In this document: positions 48,001 through 59,100 of the stretch, one piece after another
Numbering within the stretch: position 1 is the first letter of the stretch
How the letters are laid out: every line of letters begins with the position of its first letter
NCBI RefSeq assembly: GCF_023159225.1
Contig: NC_063173.1
Coordinates: forward strand, 5,896,352 to 5,960,351
Direction: 5' to 3'
DNA: 64,000 bases
DNA from: Perognathus longimembris pacificus
Lineage: Eukaryota > Chordata > Mammalia > Rodentia > Heteromyidae
The notes under the pieces: generated by a model
The model's input: only the letters and a program-made list of their open reading frames with translations
Database searches by the model: none
Told to the model about the DNA's origin: nothing
Program-made: the position numbers and the translations under genes

Positions 48001-49889
48001 CCAAGACAAACGGAAGAGATTTCCCCTCTTACGTCTTATTATTTCACTATACCTATCTGTGTGTTCAAAAGACTAAGCCAAAATACTTAGTTATGGAGGA
48101 GGGGGGGGCGTGGAATAAAAGATTCCAAATGAACAGACTACAGCATCCTTTGAAACTGCTCTTGGAGCTGAGAAGAGACCTAGTAGTCCTTACTTGGCCT
48201 CAAGAGTCAAATGACAAAGGGGGTTTCTATTTTTCTCTTCTTCCTCTTACCAGGCCAAGTCCATGATTATTTCTGCATGAATGTTGCAGCTTCTGTAACA
48301 GTAAACAAAAGCAAATGGAGTCTGAGTACAAAGCCCAATGTCAAATTAAAAGAAACCATCGTTGAACTGACATGGAAAATGGCATTTAGCTGCTGCCCCT
48401 GGATCCTTCAGAAAGGTACAGTTCCAGACAGAATTGGAAATCACCTGTTTCTCCCCTCCCCCCCCCATAACCCAACTGTGTTACATATTATCTCGATCCC
48501 AAGCCAGAGTTACAGACTTAGAAAAGGAAGGCTGTTTGTCAGCCCTCTAAAAAGGAGGAAGTGTATCATGAGGAGGAGGGGTCCTGGCTAAATGGAACTA
48601 TCCGAGTGAAAGAGCGCTCCCCAGCTGGCTAGTGTTCCAGGGATTAGGAGGTTGGGAGAACAGAGAGGAGGTCACGAAAGGAGGAATAGAATGGGCAGTG
48701 AAAGAAAGTGATCTGAAGCTCAAAGATGGGGAGGGAACGGCAATAGAAAAAAAAAAATCAGATGAGGGGGTAGCTGGAGGAGGAAACGGAGACAATGGAA
48801 GTTTCTCAAGAAAGAGGCAAAAAGAAAAAAAATCACTGGTACAAAACAGAATCACAAACATGAGCCATTAAGAGTATGTTGTTGTTGTTGTGGGATGCTG
48901 GTGGCTCACACCCATAATCCTAGCTACTGAGAAGCCGGAACTCGGAATACCTCTGCTGGAAGCCAGCCCTGGCAAGAAAAGTGGTGAGACTCATCTCCAA
49001 ATAGCCACCAGAAGTCCAGAAATGGAGAAGTGGTTCAAGCAGTAGAGTGCCAGTCTTAAGCATAAAAGGTAACGGGGCTGGGGATATAGCCTAGTGGCAA
49101 GAGTGCCTGCCTCGGATACACGAGGCCCTAGGTTCGATTCCCCAGCACCACATATACAGAAAACGGCCAGAAGCGGCGCTGTGGCTCAAGTGGCAGAGTG
49201 CTAGCCTTGAGCGGGAAGAAGCCAGGGACAGTGCTCAGGCCCTGAGTCCAAGGCCCAGGACTGGCAAAAAAAAAAAAAAAGCATAAAAGGTAAGTGAGAG
49301 CAGGAGGCCCTGGGTTCAAGCTCCAGTACCAGCATGCTCGGGTGGGTGGGGTGTGTATGTGTGTGTGCACATGCGCACAAAGGAGCAGGAAGAAAAAGAA
49401 GATGGGAAAAGGAAGAGAAGGAAGAAAAGGGTGAGGAAGAGGAGAAAAATTCCTTCATATCAAGCTGGAGATACATCTTGGTACTGAGTGCTTGCTTGGT
49501 GAACATGAGCCCTGGGCTCTATAAACACAATCCAATCATCCCTAAAGAAGTCCTTAATATGTCAAGGAAAAGGATACTTTGGTAAGGAATAACTGCAGTA
49601 TATGAAAAAAACTAATCCTGGATAAAAGTAAAAGGTGATTATGGAGGAAAGACAATGTTATCTTGCCTTAAAAATAAACTTCTAGGGGCTGAGAAGGTGT
49701 CTTAGCAGTACAGTGCTTGCCTAGCATGTATGAAGCCCTGGGTTCGATTCCTCAGCACCACATAAACAGAAAAGGCCAGAAGTGGAGTTGTGGTTCAAGT
49801 GGCAGAGTGCTAGCCTTGAGCAAAAGGAAGCCGGGGACAGTGCTCAGGCCCTGAGTTCAGGTCCCAGGACTAGCTAAATAAACTTCTAG

Positions 49890-49938
<49 letters not shown>

Positions 49939-52900
49939 AACATGTATACATACATACACATGTAAGACAAGAATTGTACTAAACCAAAAAAATAGACAGC
50001 AAAATATTTGAGGTATACTCCACCAGTTTCAAGTGATTATTTAAGAGAGTGAAGAAAAAAATTGCATTTAAGACTCAATAGCAAAATGCCTCAAAAGGAA
50101 CATTAAAGAAATGGAGAGGGGCTGGGAATATGGCCTAGCGGTAGAGTACTTGCCTCGTATACATGAAGCCCTGGGTTCAATTCCTCAGTACCACATATAT
50201 AGAAAAAGCCAGAAATGGCGCTCTGGCTTGAGTGGTAGAGTGCTAGTCTTGAGCAAAGAAAAGCCAGGGACAGTGCTCAGGCCCTGAGTGCAAGCCCCGG
50301 GACTGGCAAAAAAAAAAAAAAAGGAAATGGAGAGAAAACAGCTGGACTGCGAGAAACCAACTAACAGTAAAGAGCTATGTGTCTCTGGCCCTCTTTCTCC
50401 ACAGGGCTCAGTAACCCACAGGCCAAATGCAACCTATGGCCTGTTTTGAGAAATAATGACTGGCTCTCCTCACTTGCTGATGAATCATCTGTGGCTCTTT
50501 CAGGCTACAGCTGCAGAACTGAGTAACTGTGTCAGACACCACACAGTTCACAGTCACATAAACTTTGCCCATGCCTCTTGTGGGGGTTTTCGTTTGTCTG
50601 TTTTAAATTTTATTATCTTTAAGCCGCTATACAGAGGGGTTTCAACTCAAAATATCAACTTATAAGCATAATGCATCTTGATTAATGTGACCTCTTCCAT
50701 CCACCCCTGTTTTAAGTAATACGAGAAATCCTAGTTTTTAAATCATTTGACAACATATTTGTTCTTCAAGTGGACATAATGATGTACCGGTAATTCTCAC
50801 TTTGTTCAATGATAGAATACAGAATTAAACTTGATATTTGGATCCAGGTGTTCTTAAGGATCTACTCTTTTTAATGACTTATCAATGAATTATCAGTATT
50901 CAATTTAATTCAATGCACATTTACCTCCAGCCTGGTATGTGTCAACCAGTAACGCTGTACATGATAATTAATAGCAAGTGGGTTTGTTTCCTTTTAAAAT
51001 TATGAAGTTTTAAACAAGGTGCATTTAATAGTTCAAAGCAACAGTTAAATTAAAAGTGTTTTTGAAACCTAGCTGTCCTACAATCAGTTCAATTTTATTT
51101 TCACTTCCCAAATCCATCCTAGCTGCAGAGTCAATCATATTCACAAAAGTAACCATCAAGTTGACCAAGTTTTGATTTTAAAAACTAAGAAAAAATTTTT
51201 AACAAAATCCATATATATATACACACATATATATGTATGTATATAGCTAGCTAGATCTCTCTGTAAATATATATATATGATATGTAGATAGATCTAGATA
51301 GCTCTCCCTGTAAATATATGTGTATGTACATGTACATATACATATATATATCAGCACATACACCAACAAACTATGTGTGCACGTGTGTGTGTGCACGCGT
51401 GTACATGCAAAGCTACTGGGCTTGAACCTCGGGGCCTGGGCACTATCCCTTCACTTTTTCCACTTAAAGCTGTCATTCTAACACTGAAGCCTAGCTCCAC
51501 TTCTGGCTTTTTGCTGGCTAACTGAGGATAAAAGTCTCTTGGATTTGTCTCCCCAGGCTGGCTTCAAACCATGAGCTTTAGATCTCAGCCTCCTGAGTAG
51601 CTAAGATTACAGGTGTGAGCCACCAGTACCTGGCTGCAATAAATAATTTTGTCATGAAAAGAACCCTAACAAATTGTAAAATAATTTGAAATTGGGGGTA
51701 ACATGCTTTTACACTTCTAAAAGGACCTAAAAGTGATATGTCTTTACACTTCTCTGAATATCTTCACCTCAGTTGTTGTTTTTGGTTTTTTTTAATTTCG
51801 TCTTCAACACAATTCTGTACGACTATCCTGCTCCACAGAGGAAAACACAGGATCACGCAATGGAAAGTAAAAAAATAAAACAAAAAACAAAGAAAGTGTC
51901 TGAATCCAGGATTTCTGCCTCGCCTTGACTAACAAGGAGCTTTCTATACCCCTCAGATTTCCTCTGATGATGAAAGCTAGAGAATATATATGAAAAGCAA
52001 AAGAAAAAGGTGTGTTCTTAAAAATGATGAGAAGCATTTTTCTATTACCTTGATAGGCCAGGCAGGCAAAGGCTGCAAAAAGTTACACTCGTAAGGGTAG
52101 TTCACCATCGCCAGATTCACCCAGGTTTCAGAGATCCACTCTTTCAAGCGGGCGATATCGTCAGACGTTAGGGGGCTACACAGGTGAAAAGTCTCGGAGA
52201 GCCACAGAAGTCCACTGCCTGGGGGGAGAATCACAGTGGAATCTAAAAGAGGACTTTGTCCGTGTATGTCTTTACATCTCATTACCGGTCATCAGTATTA
52301 CTAAAGACATTATTTTCTATACCACTTCTCCAAATATTGTTTCAAAGAAACCATTTTCAGAGCAATTGGATAGTCCCGCGATAGGCCTCAGTGATGTCTG
52401 TCTTTGTGGAGCTTCCCAGAATTATTCTCTACACCACCCCCTTTTCAATATACTAGTGACATAAACAAAAAACAAAAGAACGTCATAGAATGAGAAGAAT
52501 CACATAAACTATACATAAAATAAATGGGTGCATTTAACAAATACAGAATCAGGCAACAGTAGTAGGATATACATACACAAACATGTTGATTCCTAGAATT
52601 CAAGAACAAGTCAAATGGACCTATGTTTTAAGGAGTGAGGGTAGTGATTAGCTTGGGTAGATGTAGAGGTAATGACTGAAAATGGTACCAGGGAGTTTGT
52701 AGGATGCTGATCCTATTCTTTCTTTTTGTGTGTGTGTGCTTACTCAGCTGGTATTTTACAGCCATGCCTCCAGCTCTGCTCATTACTTTATTTAATTTAT
52801 TGATTATTTTTATTATTATTGCCATACTGGGGCTTGCCAGTCCTCAGGGCCTGGGCACTGTCCCTAAGCTTCTTTTGCTCAAGGCTGGTGCTCTACCATT

Positions 52901-55397
52901 TGAGCCACAGCGCTGCTTCTGTCTTTTTCTGTGTATGTGGTACTGAGGAGTCGAACCCAGGGCTTCATGTATGCTAGGCAAGCACTCTACCACCAAGCCA
53001 CATTCCCAGCCCTCTGTTGATTATTTTAGAGAGAGTGTCACACACTCTGGCTTTGAACCTTGATCCTCTTGATTTCTGTCTCTTGAGTAGTCAGCACCAA
53101 CTTGATTGGTATGCTTTCTTGATCTGGATGCTAATTAGAGTTAGTATTCACTTTGTCAAAATCATCAAGCAATATATTTTATTGGTATGGTTTCCTATAT
53201 GTATATTGTACTTTTATAAAATGTCTACTTAAAAAGTAGAACTGCTAGACATGCCTGCAATTCCAGCTACTTGAAAGATAAAAACATGAGAACCAAGGCT
53301 GGCCACCAGTGGCTCGTGCCTGTCATCCTAGCTACTCAGGAGGCTAAGACCTGAGGAATGTGGTTCAAAGCCAGTGAGGGAAGGAAAGTTCGTGAGACTC
53401 TTATCTCTAAGGAACCACCAGAAAACTGAAAGTGGTGCTGTGGCTCAAAGTGGCAGACCACTAGGATGCAGTGACAAAGCTCAGGGACAGAGCACAGGCC
53501 CTGGGTTCAAGCACCATGACCAACAACAACACAACAAAAAATATATGAGAACCAAGATTTGAGTACAACCTAGTCAACAGAAGTTAACAAGACTCTGTTT
53601 CAAAGACCAAGCCTGGCAGGGTGGTCTATACTTGTAATCCCAACTACAAGGAAAGCATAGGTTAGAGGATCACTGGCCTGAGCAAAGTGCAAGACCCCAT
53701 CTGAAATCCAACTAGACCAAAAAGGACCAGGGCCTTGACTCAGATGGTAAAGCACTTACCTAGCAAGCACAAGGTGCTAGGTTTAAACCCCAGTACTGCC
53801 AAAAATTGAAATAAAATCAAAATGTTGAACTTAACAAATAAGAGATCTGCAGAGTCTTAGTCTTTACTCCATTTCCTGCTTGGAAAGCAGGAAATGTTTC
53901 TCCTTCTTTTCCCATTTTTCCCTACTTTATCCCGTTAAACTAAAATAAATCCTTTCTAAGAAATAAAACAGCTGGGCTGGGAATATGGCCTGGTGGTAAA
54001 GTGCTCACCTCGTATATATGAAGCCCTGGGTTCGATTCCTCAGCACCACATATATAGAAAAAAGTCAGAGGTGGCGCTGTGACTCAAGTGGCAGAGCGCT
54101 AGCCTTGAGCAAAAAGAAGCCAGGGACAGTGCTCAGGCCCTGAGTCCAAGCCCCAGGACTGCAAAAAAAAAAAATCCCTGCAAATCTGTTCTGTTAATTA
54201 AAGCTTACCTGAACCTGCAAGTCGATTAATGGCTTCCCAGGATTTCCGGATGGCCTGGGAACAATTTGGGCCACTTTTCTTAAAGTCTGCGGTCACAATC
54301 TTCATAAACATACCACAAGGAACCAAATCCTCAAACTGCCAGATAGGGGCAGAAGCTGCAAGAGCTCTGTGGGAAGGGAAATGAGGAGAAACGGACAAAA
54401 TGTAGCTCATCTCACTCAAGTTTTTAAAATGAAAACTGAGACTGAGCTAAACTGTGGAGAAAAAAAAAATAATATGATGTTAATGAGACAGACACCAGAG
54501 CTGGCAATATGATAGAAAGGGACATCTCTTACCCACAGACCAACGTCTAAGTTTGCCGCCACGGTCAGTGCAAAGTGCTTATAAGATCCAGCATTCGGTC
54601 ACTTACCCAACGACTACATGCGGGTACTTCATCCTCAGCCAGGCCGCGAGCATGCCGCCGTAAGAGCCCCCTATGGCGATGACAGGTTGGTTTTGGGCTC
54701 CAGGAATTGTTTTTTTCAAGTGCTTGATTAACTCTACAAAATCAACCAGGGCTTGCTCTGATGTCAGGAAATTCATGTGCTTAGAATCCTGAAAGAAAAA
54801 GAAAAAAAAAAAGGAACCTGGGTATCAACCTGCACATCGAATAGATCCGTATAAGCTTTCCTCCAAATAAAATTCCTAAGCCACTGTGCTAAAATGCCCA
54901 GTCGGAGCACGATGCGCTCGTCGGGTGGGCCCTGGAGTTCTGACTTGCCCCCACTCCCTGCTCCCTAGCACTTCAGACCCGGGCAAATTTTTCTCTTAGA
55001 TAAGACCATATGCTTTCTTTTCAAGCCTGTCACAAAACCCACCTGTATTTCCCCTTTCAAATGTAATTTCTGTTAGCTGCTATGGACTAAAGACCTTGTT
55101 GGAACTGTAGAAATAACAGGAAAAAATGTAAGTGACATTCGACAACAAGTGGGCTAGAATAGGAAGCTGAGCAGGGAGCGGGCGGCTCACACCTACAATC
55201 CTGGCTATTCAGAAGACGGGGGGCCTGAGGATCACAGTTTGTAAGCCACCCTGAGCAGAGAGGCCATGAGAATCTCCAATTCGCCACCAAAGAGTTGGAA
55301 GTGGAGCTTCGGCACAAGTGGTGGAACACCAGCCTTGAGTGAGAAAGCGAAGGGGCAGTGCCAAGGCTCTGAGTTCAAGCCACAGAACTGGCACACA

Positions 55398-55428
<31 letters not shown>

Positions 55429-56148
55429 GACAGAAAACTAAACAGGCAACAGTTATAACTTTATTTCAAATCCTGACAAAGTTAAAATATCTACAATGTA
55501 AGCCAAAGAAAAATTAAACCAGAGATAAGGATCACTGGTAAAAAGAAAATTCATGCCTCCCAGGCACCAGTGGCTCACACCTGTAATCCTAGCTACTCGG
55601 GAGGCTGAGATCTGAGGATCGAGTTCAAAGCCAGCATAGGCTGGAGAGTCCTTGAGACTCTTATCTCCAATTAATCACCAGAAAAACAGAAGTAGCACTG
55701 TGGCTCAAAGTGGCAGGGTGCTACACTGACACCAAAGAAAAGCTCATGGACAAGACCAATCATCACTGAGTTCAAGCCCCACGACTGACCAAAAAAAAAT
55801 TTCTTTTAATTCATCTCCTCATCAGAAAGACTATATATTACGTTGTCCATATCAACTAGACTATGAATTTAAAAATAGTTTAATATTTAAATATAAAATA
55901 TTACTTTTAAAAACTTTAACATTAGCAAGAGAAAAACTTATTGGGAAACATACAAGACAAGACACTGATCCCCAAGAAAAGGAAAACCCATAAAACAAGC
56001 CCTGTGGTCATGTAGCTCTGTGTGGGGACCACGTTCCCCTGTAGCATAGCAAAGTGGCGTTCAAAAGGAGTCCTGTTGAACTGAAAGGCTACCAGGTGCT
56101 CCAGAGAACATAGCTGAAAATTCATCACACAATGGTGGTGCCTAATTC

Positions 56149-56181
<33 letters not shown>

Positions 56182-59100
56182 AAACTTGGCCGGGACTTAG
56201 TGACTTGGGTTTTAATGAGCAAAAGATGGCAGAGGTTATATGAGACTGCCCAAGTTAGGCCACAAACAAGCACTCTTGGCCTATCAACAGTGAGGAGGAG
56301 GTGGTCTGCATGTCAACGCAGCCATTCAGGTAGGCGCTTGGAGGAGCCTGGAAGGGGAGCTTCTTGCCAGCACCCAGCACTAGCTGGGAGGATCTCCCGG
56401 CCTCAGGCAGGCCTTCCAGGAGCACAGCACTGGCTGCCATCCTAGACTCCATGACACCTGGAAACAGAACCACCTGCTAAGCCACTCCTAGCCGCCCCCC
56501 CCCCAACAGAAACTGGGAGGTAGTAGGTGCATATTGTTGATGAAACACCAGGCATTCCAGAAGGTACCGCCCAGGCTAGCTTGGGGTATCTAGAGACTCT
56601 TTCTGAAAAACAAAATATTTATTGCTATGTTAAGCCTTGAAGGTTTGACATACATAGCGCTAGATAACTAATGCAGATATTCCTCTGCATTAGGTTATTC
56701 TGTACTATCTTCTCACAGAGTCCCCATCTTTCCTCTCTCCATTATCTATTCCCTTAGCCTTCCCCTCATACAAGATGCAGACTTTCTAAGTCTGTGTGTG
56801 TGCATGCGTGTGTGTTTCTGTGTGTGTGTGTGTGTGCCCGTGTGTTGGTATTCAGGCTTAAACTCAGACCCTCTTGTTCTCATTTGGCTTTTGTTGTTCA
56901 AAGCTGGTGTTTGGGGGCTGGGCATGTGGCTTAGTGGTAGAGTGCTTGCCTAGCATGCATGAAGCCCTGGGTTCCATTCCTCAGCACCACATACACAGAA
57001 AAAGCCGGAAGTGGGCGCTGTGGCTCAAGTGGTAAAGTGCTAGCCTTGAGCACCCAGCAACACAGGGCCAGTAGAACAGCCCAGGCCAGCCTGAGCATAA
57101 AGGAAGACCTTACCTTAAAAATAACCAGTGCAAAAAAAGGGGTTGAGGACGTAGCAAGCACAAGGCCCTGAGTTCCATCCCCAGTACTGCGAAACCAACA
57201 AACAGAAACACTTCCTTTAAGACAAAGGTATACTTGCCTTGAAGGACTCCTCACCAAAGGGCAGGGACTCTCCATAGTACCGATGCTCAGCAAACACCAA
57301 CATGGCCTTCAGCTCCGCAGCCACATCCCACATGAACCCCTAGGAGAATTCGCCAGTTAAAATGAGGACGTGAACAAAGCACCACTCAAACTTTCTGCAA
57401 TCCACATACAATAGCTGCTAACAAAGACCATAACAAACTCTCTGGTGGCTGACGTGGCTCAGAGGGTAGGAGTGACTATTTAACGAGGGCGAGCCCCGAG
57501 TTCAAACCCTACAAAGAACACTCTGAAAAGTGGCGTGGTTTCAGCTTGTTCTACAGCGTCATGATGGAACCGCTGTTTCCCGGCTAAACATCAGGCTCAC
57601 ACTGACGTCTCTCTGATGCTTCTTCTCCTGCCCCTCCAGCCCTGGAATTCGCATTCTTGTCTTGATCTTCAAGTTGCATGTGTACCAAAAAGTCTAGCAA
57701 AGAGCTGAGTTCGTGGCCAGCTTTGACAAAGGTATCAAGACTCAATCTCGGAAATAAAAAGAAAAGGACGAGGTACACAGCTCAAGTGGGAAAGAGCAGA
57801 ACTATCCACGAGGACCTGGGTTCAATCCCCAGCACTGCAGAAACCAGTGCTGTGAGTTTGCAGACAAGAACCCTGGCACCTGTCATCATTTCTACATACA
57901 TACAACTTTCAAGTAGCAGAGCCAAGACTGTAGGACAGGCGGCCTGGCTTCAAAGCACAGTGGCCAAGAGCTGCCAGGCTTCCTTACTCCAACACCTAGG
58001 TCTGGCCAGGAAACCACTCGCTGTGTTTCACTTTGTTTTTATTCTGGCCTCAGTTGTGATCTCAAAGTCCTTTAGAAAGCATCCCAAGAGCCGGTATCAA
58101 TGGATTTGATGATGTAGCAGTGATGAAAACATGTCATGCTTGGGAGTAGCACTAGGGCTCAAAGTGGTAGAGTGCTAGCCTTGAGCAGAAGACGCTCAGA
58201 ACAGCATCCAGGCCCTGAGTTCAAGTCCCAGGACCATGCAGATGCACGCGTGTGCACCCCCCAAACACACATCATTCTTAATGCATGTTCTTGCTTTTTA
58301 ATAGGTTACTCCCTAGCAAGGACTATCAACCTCAAAACATTTCTCTTGATCAACAAATTGTGTTGAGCAACTAAAGAACTGTGTGGACGTGAGGCTGGAG
58401 AATGTGGCATGACCCCTGTGAGGGTTAGGGAGCCCCACCGTCTCTTCCCAGGCCTACTCATTCCCTGCGCGTAGCCACCCATTTGGCCACACACGCATGT
58501 CAAGCACACCCTCTTCTCCCCGCCCCATCCTGGTAGGACTGACCCCTTTCTCAATACCGTCCTGCTAGCTATAGATCTCTATTAGCAGGCTGCAATATTT
58601 GCTTCCATGGCTCGCCCTAGGAGACTGAGTGCCCTAGGAATCATAACTAGTCATCAAAACAGCCAGGCTTCTGTGGAGCTGCCTTCAGGGCCATGAAAGA
58701 AAGCAATCTAATTGCACAGTGATTATTTGCTTACATCTATTTCAGGAGTACTTTCATTTTTCTAAAGAGGTCCAGGTTATATATTAGATATTAGATAGAT
58801 ACATAGATAACAGGTTATATATTTTTCCTTCCTATAGATACTCTTTCCTTTATATATGTTATATATGAGTATATGTGTATAATGTATGATATATCCATAT
58901 GTAGTTATGGTACATTATATAGGTGTCACATATTCATATATATTATATATTAATATAAAACATATTCAAACTTATATATCTTTTCCTTTTCGCACTGACT
59001 TGTGTTTCGGTTTTATTCATTTAACTATGGTTTATTGAGCAGCTACCACATGCCCAATAGAGTCTTCCACTCTGAAAATATATTTCTGAATAAATATTTA

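Larger units (their letters stand above)
54789..57237 (-). other. PRCP: PRCP intron 3, GC-AG type
   Basis: The donor reads AAG|GCAAGTA (GC at 57237-57236) and the acceptor TTTCAG ends at 54789. Apart from C at position +2, the donor matches the splice consensus well, as expected for genuine GC donors, which are rare in mammals. The intron carries two 7SL-Geo SINEs, an IDL-Geo-related copy and CA/TG microsatellites. Confidence 0.88.
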
